From Dactylosporangium roseum (GTDB lineage Bacteria > Actinomycetota > Actinomycetes > Mycobacteriales > Micromonosporaceae), in NCBI RefSeq assembly GCF_025264685.1, contig NZ_CP073721.1:6279501-6343500 (forward strand): a stretch of DNA of 64,000 bases, written 5' to 3'. The notes under the pieces were generated by a model. That model searched no databases and had not been told where the DNA came from. It was given only the letters and a program-made list of their open reading frames with translations. Position numbers and translations under genes: made by a program. Below are positions 26,237 to 34,252 of the stretch, piece after piece (positions within the stretch are counted from its first letter, which is position 1; each line of letters starts with the position of its first letter).

Positions 26237-27037
26237 TCAGTGGCCGGCGCCGTCGCGACCGTAGGCGCCCGACAGGCTGGCCGTGGCCAGGCCACCGCCA
26301 CCGGCCGTGGCGGCGCGGGTCGCGCCCTCGTTGCGGGCGGTCATCTCGGCCTCGAGGCTCTGCTCGCGGCCGGTCAGGTCGCGTAGCTGGCTCTCCAGGT
26401 AGGCCTTGAGACGCGTGCGGTACTCCCGCTCGAACTGCTTGAGCTCCTCGATGTGCTTCTGCAGCGCGGTGCGCTTGGCGTCGAGGCCGCCCATCGCCTC
26501 CTGGTGCCGCTGGCGGGCGTCCCGCTCCAGCGCGTCGGCCTTGGCGCGCGCGTCACGGGTGACCTCCTCGGCCTTGGTGCGGGCCTCGGAGAGCAGCTTG
26601 TCGGCCTCGCGGCGCGCGTCGGACACGTGGTCGTCGGCGGTGCGCTGGGCCATCATGAGCACGCGGAGGGCCTGCTGCTCACCGTCACCGGCGCCGCCGC
26701 CACCACCGCCCTGCGTGCGGATCTGGTCGAGCTCCTGCTGCATGCTGCGTGCCGCCTGCTCGGCGGACGACTTCTCCCGCTGTATGCGCTCGAGCTGCGA
26801 CTTGAGGTCGGCGAGCTCCGCCGTGAGACGTGGGTCACCACCGACACCGGCGGGGGCACGGCCGCCGCCACCGCGCTCGAGCTGCGCACGCAGCTCGTTG
26901 TTCTCCTCGATGAGCCGGGCGAGCTCACGCTCGACCTCGTCGAGGAAGGCGTCGACCTCCTCCTCGTCGTAGCCCCGTTTGCCGATAGGGGGCTTCTTGA
27001 AGGCGACGTTGTGGACGTCGGCCGGGGTCAGCGGCAT
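26237..27037 (-). CDS. divIVA: DivIVA/Wag31 polar-growth scaffold
   Basis: The 266-residue coiled-coil protein marks cell poles and recruits the wall-synthesis machinery. The membrane-binding N-terminal domain is intact (PADVHNVAFKKPPIGKRGYD, then EEEVDAFLDEVE). Two coiled coils, about residues 30-110 and 130-225, are split by a Gly-rich linker. The length is typical of actinobacterial Wag31. It is the last gene of the dcw-derived block, 49 bases after yggT; a GAGGAG site precedes the ATG and a 6-bp hairpin (27058-27073) lies between them. Confidence 0.96.
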   Translation of the reverse strand: MPLTPADVHNVAFKKPPIGKRGYDEEEVDAFLDEVERELARLIEENNELRAQLERGGGGRAPAGVGGDPRLTAELADLKSQLERIQREKSSAEQAARSMQQELDQIRTQGGGGGGAGDGEQQALRVLMMAQRTADDHVSDARREADKLLSEARTKAEEVTRDARAKADALERDARQRHQEAMGGLDAKRTALQKHIEELKQFEREYRTRLKAYLESQLRDLTGREQSLEAEMTARNEGATRAATAGGGGLATASLSGAYGRDGAGH

Positions 27038-27086
27038 CGAAACTCCTCAGGTCAGTTGCGGCCGCGTGGCCGCCGAGCGGCGCTGG

Positions 27087-27392
27087 TCACGAGAACCACA
27101 CGATCAGGCGGCTTACCACGACGTTCATCAGCACGAACAGGATAACCAGCAGCACAAGCGAAGACAGGTCCACGGCCACGGTACCAATCCGCAGCGGACG
27201 AATCACCCGCCTCAACGCTTTGAGCGGCGGATCGGTGACGCTCCACACCACTTCAAGCGTCGCCGCGGCACCCCGGCCCGGTTGCCAGCGACGGCCGAAC
27301 TGCATGACATATCCCATGACGAAGCGCGCGAGCAGTGCCACCAGGAAGAGGAAGAGCAGCAGATGCACGATCTGCAAGGTGATGGACACCAC
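27087..27392 (-). CDS. YggT-family membrane protein
   Basis: The 101-residue protein has two membrane segments (about residues 4-28 and 76-98) flanking a loop with DPPLKALRRVIRP, the family signature. YggT proteins regularly sit between sepF and divIVA and are thought to help division or osmotic tolerance, but the mechanism is unproven. Two consecutive GTG codons (27392 and 27389) could start it. Confidence 0.9.
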   Translation of the reverse strand: MVSITLQIVHLLLFLFLVALLARFVMGYVMQFGRRWQPGRGAAATLEVVWSVTDPPLKALRRVIRPLRIGTVAVDLSSLVLLVILFVLMNVVVSRLIVWFS

Positions 27393-27410
27393 GGCCGTTG
27401 AGTCCTCGCA

Positions 27411-28034
27411 TCAGCTTTGGTTGAAGAACCCACCCTCGGCGATCTTAGCTTTGTCCTCCGCGGTGACCTGGACATTCGCGGGCGAGAGCAGGAAGACTCG
27501 GTTGGTCACCCGCTCGAAGTTACCACGCAGGCCGAATACCAGCCCGGCTGCGAAGTCGACCAAACGTTTGGCGTCCGCCTCGTCCATTTCGGTGAGGTTC
27601 ATGATCACGGGAACACCGTCCCGGAAGTGCTCACCGATCGTGCGCGCCTCGTTGTACGTCGTCGGGTGCAGCGTGGTGATCGCGTAACGGCGATCGTCGC
27701 TCTCCTCTTCCACCACTGGCGTCCGCTCCCGCTCCCGGACGGTCGCCTGCGGCGCGAGCGCGAGATTGTCGCGTGTCGGGTAGCTGACCGTCGACGTGGG
27801 CCGAGTGATCGAGCGCACGGTGCTCGTCCGGCTCGCCGTGCTCGCCTCCAGGCGCTCGGCAGCCGTGAGCCGCTCCGAGACCGTCCTGGCACGCGGCGCC
27901 GGCACCTCGTCGACCTCGTCCTCGTCGTCGGCGAAGTCGTCGCCGTAGCCCCGGTAGTGACGATCATCGTAGCCACGCTCGTCCTCGTCCTCGACGAGTC
28001 CGAGCCAGACGCCCGCCCTGCGCAGAGCACCCAT
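27411..28034 (-). CDS. sepF: Cell division protein SepF
   Basis: SepF (207 residues) links FtsZ to the membrane and aligns the filaments. An N-terminal amphipathic helix (MGALRRAGVWLGLV) serves as membrane anchor, followed by an acidic, disordered linker and the globular SepF domain from about residue 115 (TTLHPTTYNEARTIGEHFRD, then DAKRLVDFAAGL). ATG at 28034 is preferred over an upstream start because it begins the amphipathic helix and has a GGAGGAG site. Confidence 0.95.
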   Translation of the reverse strand: MGALRRAGVWLGLVEDEDERGYDDRHYRGYGDDFADDEDEVDEVPAPRARTVSERLTAAERLEASTASRTSTVRSITRPTSTVSYPTRDNLALAPQATVRERERTPVVEEESDDRRYAITTLHPTTYNEARTIGEHFRDGVPVIMNLTEMDEADAKRLVDFAAGLVFGLRGNFERVTNRVFLLSPANVQVTAEDKAKIAEGGFFNQS

Positions 28035-28157
28035 ACGCGCTCCTCCGTCCACCGCCATGCGGCACTTCCCCCCGTTGGTGCCACCGATCACGTTGTGCGA
28101 CACCGCCCCGCCGGCGCAGAACCACACCCGTGTAGTTTTTCCGTTCCCGCGGCCAGG

Positions 28158-28862
28158 CTACCCCAGTGGAGTTCGATTTCCGAGCAATGCGCTACCGACA
28201 CGAACATGTGTCGAGCCGTACAGAATCGCCGTTTCGAGATCGTTGCTCATGCCTGCGGAAATCCAGTCCGCACCGGGAAACCGCTGCCGAATCCGGGCCG
28301 CGATCGCGGCCAGCCGGGCGAACGCCTCGTCCGGTTCCCAGCCCAGCGGCGCCACCGCCATGACGCCACGCAGCCGTAGTGCCGGGCTCGCCGCGATCGC
28401 CTCGGCGACCTGTTCGACCATGCCGGTGACCGCACCGCCACGGTGCTCGTCGTCGTCCAGGCTCACCTGGACGAGGGCACCCAGCGGCTCGGTCCGCTCC
28501 GCCCGCTCGGCGGCCGCCGCCAGGGCGTCGACCAGCCTCAGGCTGTCCACGGAGTGCACCGCCGACGCGTACCGCACCACGGACCGGCACTTGTTGCGCT
28601 GGAGTTGTCCGACGAAGTGCCAGCGCAGGTCCTTGTCGCCGACGGCGGCCGCCTTGGGCGCGGCCTCCTGGTCACGGTTCTCCCCCACGTCGTGCACCCC
28701 GAGCGCGGCCAGCTCGGCGACGTCCTCGGCGGGGTAGGTCTTGGTGATCGCGACGAGTGTCACCTCGTCGGGCTCGCGACCGGCGGCCCGGCAGGCAGCG
28801 GCGATCCGCTCCCGCACCCGGGCAAGGTTCCGGCCGATCTCCTCGGTCCGCGCGTCGTCCAC
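28158..28862 (-). CDS. YggS/YlmE-type PLP-binding protein
   Basis: The 234-residue barrel protein binds PLP and is involved in PLP homeostasis. The lysine is in LVAITKTYPAEDV (about residues 34-46); GVHDVGENRDQEA, HFVGQLQRNK and SAGMSNDLETAI are conserved. The GTG start has a GAGAGG site. It normally follows pgeF in this gene order, but pgeF is missing here and a 495-base gap precedes it. Confidence 0.93.
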   Translation of the reverse strand: MDDARTEEIGRNLARVRERIAAACRAAGREPDEVTLVAITKTYPAEDVAELAALGVHDVGENRDQEAAPKAAAVGDKDLRWHFVGQLQRNKCRSVVRYASAVHSVDSLRLVDALAAAAERAERTEPLGALVQVSLDDDEHRGGAVTGMVEQVAEAIAASPALRLRGVMAVAPLGWEPDEAFARLAAIAARIRQRFPGADWISAGMSNDLETAILYGSTHVRVGSALLGNRTPLG

Positions 28863-28891
28863 GATGGGTCAGCCTCTCAGAAGACCGAGGC

Positions 28892-28920
28892 GGCCGCTCG
28901 GAGCAGGTGCCCGAGCGGCC
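28892..28920 (-). other. 10-bp hairpin upstream of ylmE
   Basis: GGCCGCTCGG and CCGAGCGGCC form a perfect stem with a 9-base loop, 30 bases before the ylmE GTG. It could be a terminator of upstream read-through or a structure in the ylmE leader. Confidence 0.45.
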
Positions 28921-29040
28921 CCTCCGAACGGCCCGCCCGGGTGGCGTGACGGCCTGCAAAACCTGACAATCTACGCAATGCGGGGCGAATTATCGATGCT
29001 GGGCGGCGGCATCGCGCGACGGCGGCGACGTGGTCCTCGA

Positions 29041-29252
29041 TGGCCGCGATGTTCAGCCGCACGGCCGCCCGTCCACCCCGGTGTCGCGCTACGGGATGGT
29101 GACGCGCAGTCGTGCGGGTGGCACTTGATCGCCCATGATCGCCGCTGGACCCGGATGGCGGGCTCCGTGTCGAGCGACTCCATGACAGATCATGGGAAAG
29201 ATCCGGCTATCTGGGCAGCCACATTTTTCCCATGATCACGAGATCGAGCGGC
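29041..29252 (+). repeat. Dispersed repeat element, copy A
   Basis: About 210 bases match the reverse complement of 55805-56012 over their full length, at close to 90 percent in the first 80 bases and lower afterwards. The copy contains a long hairpin (29188-29202 with 29223-29237, one G-T pair) with an inner GGCT/AGCC stem. No transposase or conserved start and stop codons are present. Confidence 0.8.
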
Positions 29253-29284
29253 ACGGCGGCGGGACGGACCTGCACGAACACGAA

Positions 29285-29350
29285 CACGGAGCCCCGCGAG
29301 GAGCTCCGTGATCATGAACACACCACGACGCGGCCCCGTCGGGGGCCGCG
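29285..29350 (-). terminator. Tandem hairpins ending the ftsZ transcript
   Basis: A 9-bp stem (29329-29337 with 29342-29350, loop 4) lies 7 bases after the ftsZ stop; a second 8-bp stem (29285-29292 with 29303-29310) follows. Together they are a good terminator for the upstream division operon. Confidence 0.65.
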
Positions 29351-29357
29351 ATCCCGC

Positions 29358-30470
29358 TTACGCGCCGTTCTTCAGGAAGTCCGGCACGTCCACGTCGTCG
29401 AACAGGACCCGCCTCGGCGGCGGCGGAGCCTGGCGCTCCTGCGGAGCGGGCTCCTTCGGCTGAGGGTGCGGGGTGCTGTGCTGGGGCCGGGGCGCGCGGG
29501 CCTCGACCGGACGGTACGCCGGGGCGCCGCCGTCGAAGCCGGCCGCGATGACCGTGACCCGGACCTCGTCGCCCAAGGCATCGTCGATCACGGCACCGAA
29601 GATGATGTTGGCGTCCGGGTGAGCGGCGTCGGTGACCAACTGCGCGGCGTCGTTGATCTCGAACAGGCCAAGGTCGGAGCCGCCGGCGATGGACAGCAGC
29701 ACACCGCGGGCGCCGTCCATGCTCTGCTCCAGCAGCGGGCTGGAGATCGCCGACTCGGCGGCTTCGACCGCGCGGTTGTCGCCGCGGGCGCTGCCGATGC
29801 CCATGAGCGCGCTGCCCGCGCCGCTCATGACGCTCTTCACGTCGGCGAAGTCGAGGTTGATCAGGCCGGGTGTGGTGATCAGGTCGGTGATGCCCTGCAC
29901 ACCGGAGAGCAGCACCTGGTCGGCCTGGCGGAACGCGTCCATCATGCTGATGCCGCGGTCGCCGAGGGCCAGGAGCCGGTCGTTCGGGATCACGATGAGC
30001 GTGTCGCACTGGTTGCGCAGCTCCTCGATGCCCGCCTCGGCCTGCACCTGACGGCGCTTGCCCTCGAAGGAGAACGGCCGGGTGACCACGCCGATGGTGA
30101 GCGCGCCGAGCTTCCGCGCGATGTTCGCCACGACAGGCGCGCCGCCGGTGCCGGTACCGCCGCCCTCGCCGCAGGTGACGAAGACCATGTCGGCGCCCTT
30201 GAGCACCTCTTCGATCTCGTCCCGGTGGTCCTCGGCCGCGTTCTTGCCGACGTCCGGATTGGCCCCCGCACCCAGCCCGCGGGTCAGCTCCCGACCGACG
30301 TCGAGCTTGACGTCGGCGTCGCTCATCAGCAGCGCCTGTGCATCGGTGTTGATCGCGATGAACTCGACGCCCTTGAGGCCAACCTCGATCATGCGATTGA
30401 CGGCATTCACCCCGCCGCCGCCGATGCCGACGACCTTGATGACCGCGAGATAGTTGTGCGGATGAGTCAT
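29358..30470 (-). CDS. ftsZ: Cell division GTPase FtsZ
   Basis: FtsZ (370 residues) polymerises into the division ring. The tubulin signature GGGTGTGGAPV, the N-terminal VVGIGGGGVNAVNRMIE and the T7 loop (GLINLDFADVKSVM) are intact. The C-terminal peptide DVDVPDFLKNGA, which binds SepF, FtsW and other partners, is present after a linker of about 50 residues. ATG at 30470 has an AAAGGTGG site and is preferred to an upstream in-frame start. The gene has its own AT-rich promoter region upstream. Confidence 0.98.
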   Translation of the reverse strand: MTHPHNYLAVIKVVGIGGGGVNAVNRMIEVGLKGVEFIAINTDAQALLMSDADVKLDVGRELTRGLGAGANPDVGKNAAEDHRDEIEEVLKGADMVFVTCGEGGGTGTGGAPVVANIARKLGALTIGVVTRPFSFEGKRRQVQAEAGIEELRNQCDTLIVIPNDRLLALGDRGISMMDAFRQADQVLLSGVQGITDLITTPGLINLDFADVKSVMSGAGSALMGIGSARGDNRAVEAAESAISSPLLEQSMDGARGVLLSIAGGSDLGLFEINDAAQLVTDAAHPDANIIFGAVIDDALGDEVRVTVIAAGFDGGAPAYRPVEARAPRPQHSTPHPQPKEPAPQERQAPPPPRRVLFDDVDVPDFLKNGA

Positions 30471-30636
30471 CGGACCACCTTTCCTTTCGAGGTTGGCGAG
30501 CGCCGATCCTTCCCGGAGCCGTCGAACTGGTCGCACCAGACCCGAGCCCGACCCCGCGACGGGCGGCGTCCGCCAATGCGAACGCAGAGGGTGGAGGTCC
30601 CGCTAACCCTCACCCTTTACTAGAGGCTTATAGTTA

Positions 30637-30642
30637 TGTCAA
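30637..30642 (-). promoter_or_regulatory. ftsZ promoter -35 hexamer
   Basis: TTGACA on the minus strand lies in a distinctly AT-rich block (about 30618-30655) some 170 bases before the ftsZ ATG. The downstream segment CTATAAGCCTCTAGTAAAGG offers -10 candidates, but none is clearly best. A dedicated ftsZ promoter in this position is usual in actinobacteria. Confidence 0.5.
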
Positions 30643-30708
30643 CTAATGCCTTATCGCAAGGTAAGGGCCCGGCTGTCGTGATCCAAGGACCGCCACCCGG
30701 CGTGTCGG

Positions 30709-30890
30709 CTATTCGCCCACGACACCGTCGACCATTTCCCTAACGGCGTCGAGGTGTCCGTTGTGACGGGCGGTCTCCTCGATCATGTCCGGAGCACCCA
30801 TCGGACGGAGACGTTCCTGCCGTTGCGCAGCCCGGCGCAGACCCTGTCGAGGCCCAGACCCTCCGTGAGCTTGCGGGAACGGTACCGCCG
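30709..30890 (-). pseudogene. Remnant of a DinB/DUF664-family gene
   Basis: The end of the minus-strand frame reads DMIEETARHNGHLDAVREMVDGVVGE, which closely resembles the C-terminus of DUF664 (DinB-like, mycothiol-dependent) proteins. In the adjacent frame just before it is GRNVSVRWVLR, the segment that directly precedes it in the family, so a frameshift lies at about 30787-30795. Upstream of about 30890 no family match is visible. The gene is thus truncated and shifted, and lies between ftsZ and ftsQ, where no such gene is expected. Confidence 0.6.
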
Positions 30891-30950
30891 CGGCAGGAAC
30901 TCGGCGGTGACCCCGCCCCGGCCGCCGGCGCCGCTCCAGGCCGGGGCGGC

Positions 30951-31709
30951 TCACCGCTCCACCACGACGCCCGGCGCGCTCACGTCGAGCGTGCGGCCGG
31001 GCGCCACCTCGGTGAACTGCAGCACGCGCACCTTGGCCTCGTTCTCCGTGGCGTCGCCCCAGACGATCACGCGGTCGTCGGTGAGCTCGAGCCGGATCCG
31101 CGTCGGCGACTCGGCGACGAGCGCGGTCATCGGCACCCGCAGCACGGGTGGAAGCGCGGCGAGGACCGTCAGCGCGGCCTTGGTGGTCGCGTCGCCCGGC
31201 TCCGGATCGGCGAGCCGCACGATCGGGAGCCCGACCGGCGCCGACTCGACCGGCAGGTAGGCGACGCCGTCCGCGGCGATCAGCGTGAACCCGCCGACCT
31301 TCGGCACGGCGGCCACGGCGGTGCGCTCCTCCACCGTGAGCACCAGCGTGTCCGGGAAGTCGGCCCGGGCGGTCACGGTGCGCACCGGCTTGAGCTCACG
31401 CACCCGGCGCTCGACCGCGCGACGGTCCAGCCGGGCCAGCGGCGTGCCGGGGCGGACGGCCGCCGCGGCACGTACCGCATCCGGGGAGAGCACCGACACG
31501 CCGAGGATCCGGATCCGCTCGACGCCCAGTGCCGGCGAGGCGAACACGACGGCCGCCGCCACGCCGAGGACCACGACGACCCCCAGCGCGATCAGCCACG
31601 GCCTTGCCGCGCGAAGACGCTCCCGCCTCGCCCGCTTCGCGAACCGCCGCACCGACTGGGGTGCGTCGCGAGGAGCGATGACGAGGCGCCATCCGCGCGT
31701 CTGGGTCAA
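30951..31709 (-). CDS. ftsQ: Cell division protein FtsQ
   Basis: This bitopic divisome protein (252 residues) has a basic cytoplasmic N-terminus, one membrane span at about residues 37-58 (WLIALGVVVVLGVAAAVVF), a POTRA domain (VERIRILGVSVLSPDAVRAA) and the beta domain. It bridges to FtsB and FtsL. The TTG start at 31709 lies 6 bases after the murC stop. A DinB-like gene fragment follows it. Confidence 0.92.
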   Translation of the reverse strand: MTQTRGWRLVIAPRDAPQSVRRFAKRARRERLRAARPWLIALGVVVVLGVAAAVVFASPALGVERIRILGVSVLSPDAVRAAAAVRPGTPLARLDRRAVERRVRELKPVRTVTARADFPDTLVLTVEERTAVAAVPKVGGFTLIAADGVAYLPVESAPVGLPIVRLADPEPGDATTKAALTVLAALPPVLRVPMTALVAESPTRIRLELTDDRVIVWGDATENEAKVRVLQFTEVAPGRTLDVSAPGVVVER

Positions 31710-31715
31710 CGGCGA

Positions 31716-33149
31716 TCAGTCCCCGCGGGAGTGGCGGCCGACGTACCCCGTCGAGGCGTTCTTGAGCGCGGCGAGCAGCTCGTCGCCCATCAGCGAGATC
31801 GGCGGGGCGCCCATGGTGACGACCACGTCGCCCTCCTGCGCGCGTGCGACGACCTCGCCGGGCACGTCCTCCCACGAGGGCACGAACACCTTGCGATCCT
31901 CGGGCAGGTCGACGGCGGCGGTCAGCGCCACCCCGCCCTCCCCCGGCTCGCGGAGCTCACCCGGCCCGAAGACCTCCATCACGATCGCTTCGTCGGCGAG
32001 CGACAGCGCCTCGGCGATCTCCGTCTGAAAATCCCGGGTTCGGTACATCCTGTAGGGCTGGAAGACTACGACGAGCCGGCCGCCCGCGGCGACCTCGCGC
32101 AGCGTCCGCAGCGCGGCGGCCATCGGGACCGGGTGGTAGGCGTACTCGTCGTAGATCTTCACGCCCGACTCGGTGCCCTTGAACTCGAACCGCCGCCGGA
32201 CGCCCGGGAACGCGGCGAGCGCCTCGATCGCGGTCTCGGCCGGGATGCCCAGCCGCACCGCGGTGAGGATCGCGCCGGCCGAGTTGAGCCCGAGGTGGGC
32301 GCCCGGAACCGGCAGGAAGACCTCGCCGAGCGGGACGCCGTCGTGGTGGGCGACGTACCGCACACCGTTGACGGACGAGCGGACCTCGCTGATCTGCAGG
32401 TCGGCGTCGGGCGCGGTGCCGTAGGTGACCACGTCGGCGCCGTTGGCCCGGGCCCGCACCGCCATGCGCGTCGCCCCGGCGTCGTCGGCGCAGGTCACCA
32501 CGAAGCCGCCCGGCTCGACCCGGCCGCAGAACTCCACGAAGGCGTCCTCGAGGCCCTGAAGGTCGCCGTAGGTGTTGAGATGGTCGGCGTCGATGTTCGT
32601 GACGACCGCGACGTGCGGGTTGTAGAGCAGGAACGACCGGTCGCTCTCGTCGGCCTCGGCCACGAACAGGTCGCCGCTGCCGTGGTGGGCGTTGGAGCCG
32701 GCCTCGGAGATCTCGCCGCCGATCACGAACGACGGGTCGGCCCCGCCGTGCTGGAGGATCAACGTGATCATCGACGTCGTCGTGGTCTTGCCGTGCGTGC
32801 CGGCGACGGCGATGCTGCGCCGGCCGACCATCGTCGCGGCCAGGGCCTCCGAGCGGTGCATCAGCCGCAGGCCGCGCTCGCGCGCCGTGACCAGCTCGAT
32901 GTGGTCCTGCGGGATCGCCGTCGAGTAGACGACCGTGTCGACCCCGTCGAGGTTGGCCGGCTCGTGGGTGCGATAGATCGTGCCGCCGAGCGCCTTGAGG
33001 GCCGCCAGTTGCGGCCACTCGCGCAGCTCGCTGCCGGACAACGGGATGCCCCGGGTCAGCAGCAGCCGGGCGAGGCCGCTCATGCCGACCCCGCCGACAC
33101 CGACGAGGTGGACCCGGCCGAGGTCCTCAGCGGTCAGCGGAGTGCTCAT
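31716..33149 (-). CDS. murC: UDP-N-acetylmuramate--L-alanine ligase MurC
   Basis: MurC (477 residues) adds L-Ala to UDP-MurNAc using ATP. The N-terminal Rossmann motif HLVGVGGVGMSGLA and the ATP loop AVAGTHGKTTTTSMI are intact, followed by EADESDRSFL and the C-terminal domain with FQPYRMYRTRDF. The ATG overlaps the murG stop by 4 bases. Confidence 0.97.
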   Translation of the reverse strand: MSTPLTAEDLGRVHLVGVGGVGMSGLARLLLTRGIPLSGSELREWPQLAALKALGGTIYRTHEPANLDGVDTVVYSTAIPQDHIELVTARERGLRLMHRSEALAATMVGRRSIAVAGTHGKTTTTSMITLILQHGGADPSFVIGGEISEAGSNAHHGSGDLFVAEADESDRSFLLYNPHVAVVTNIDADHLNTYGDLQGLEDAFVEFCGRVEPGGFVVTCADDAGATRMAVRARANGADVVTYGTAPDADLQISEVRSSVNGVRYVAHHDGVPLGEVFLPVPGAHLGLNSAGAILTAVRLGIPAETAIEALAAFPGVRRRFEFKGTESGVKIYDEYAYHPVPMAAALRTLREVAAGGRLVVVFQPYRMYRTRDFQTEIAEALSLADEAIVMEVFGPGELREPGEGGVALTAAVDLPEDRKVFVPSWEDVPGEVVARAQEGDVVVTMGAPPISLMGDELLAALKNASTGYVGRHSRGD

Positions 33150-34252
33150 GCTCCCACCACCTTCAGCAGGTACTGCCGGAGCGCCTCGTCGCCGTCGCGG
33201 CGCCCGTAGCCGGCTGCCGCGCGGCTCATCGACTCGAGCCGGGCGCGGTCACGCACCAGCGGTACCACCGTTTCCATGACCCACTCGGGCGACAGGTCGC
33301 CGTCCTCGACGATCAGGCCGCCCCCCGCCTCGACCACCGGCAGCGCGTTGCGGCGCTGCTCGCCGTTGCCCCAGGGCAGCGGCACGTAGATCGCCGGCAT
33401 GCCCACGGCCGCGGTCTCCGCGCAGGTCATCGCGCCGCCGCGGCAGAGTGCCAGGTCGCCGGCCGCGTAGCCGAGCTCCATCTCGGAGAGGAACTTGATC
33501 TTCACGTATGGCGCGGGGAGGCCGGTCGGCACCTCGACGTCGTCGTTGCGCGCACCGATGATGTGCAGGACCTGAACGCCCGATGCCGTGATCCGCTTGG
33601 CCGCGCCGGACACCGCCAGGTTGATCGACCGGGCGCCGGCCGACGCGCCGAACACGAACAGCGTCGGCAGATAGGGGTCGAGCCCGAAGTGCGCCCGCGC
33701 CTGCGCACGCAGCGCCGCGCGGTCGAGCCTGGCGATGCCCTGCCGCAGCGGGACACCCACCACCGCGGCGTTCGCCACGGCGGGCATCTGCCGCGCCTGG
33801 TGCGGGAAGCCGAGCACGATGTGCTTCGTGAATCGCATGCCCATCTTGTTGGCCACGCCGATCGGCACGTTGACCTCGTGGATGATCGTGGGCGTCTTGC
33901 GCCGCCAGGCGGCGAGGTAGGCGGGAACGGAGACGTAGCCGCCGAAGCCGACCACCGCGTCGGCGCCGACCTCGTCGAGGATCTCGCGGGTCGCCTTCGC
34001 CGCCTTCCACATCCGGTCGGGCGTGCGGACCAGGCTCATGTTCACCGACCGCGGCAGTTGGTAGGCCGGGACGTGGCGCAGTTCATAGCCGCGCTGCGGG
34101 ATGATCTCCGACTCCATGCCCCGCGGCGATCCGATGCAGGTGATGCGCAGATCGGGGTCGTGCCTGCGCAGGCAGTCGGCGAAGGCGAGCAGCGGGTAGA
34201 TGTGTCCGCCGGTGCCTCCGCCGGCCAGCACCACCGAGCGCAGCGCTGCCAT
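33146..34252 (-). CDS. murG: UDP-GlcNAc--lipid I N-acetylglucosaminyltransferase MurG
   Basis: MurG (368 residues, GT28) converts lipid I to lipid II at the inner membrane face. The N-terminal VLAGGGTGGHIYPLLAFA binds the acceptor; the C-terminal donor site includes LCRGGAMTCAETAAVGMPAI and PLPWGNGEQRRNA. The ATG shares one base with the ftsW stop (TGATG), so the two are coupled. Length is normal. Confidence 0.97.
   Translation of the reverse strand: MAALRSVVLAGGGTGGHIYPLLAFADCLRRHDPDLRITCIGSPRGMESEIIPQRGYELRHVPAYQLPRSVNMSLVRTPDRMWKAAKATREILDEVGADAVVGFGGYVSVPAYLAAWRRKTPTIIHEVNVPIGVANKMGMRFTKHIVLGFPHQARQMPAVANAAVVGVPLRQGIARLDRAALRAQARAHFGLDPYLPTLFVFGASAGARSINLAVSGAAKRITASGVQVLHIIGARNDDVEVPTGLPAPYVKIKFLSEMELGYAAGDLALCRGGAMTCAETAAVGMPAIYVPLPWGNGEQRRNALPVVEAGGGLIVEDGDLSPEWVMETVVPLVRDRARLESMSRAAAGYGRRDGDEALRQYLLKVVGA

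Larger units (their letters stand above)
28863..29357. other. Gene-free gap between ftsZ and ylmE (pgeF position)
   Basis: These 495 bases hold two terminator hairpins after ftsZ, a dispersed repeat element (29041-29252) and a 10-bp hairpin (28892-28901 with 28911-28920) just upstream of ylmE. No pgeF/ylmD laccase-domain gene or remnant is recognisable. Confidence 0.75.
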
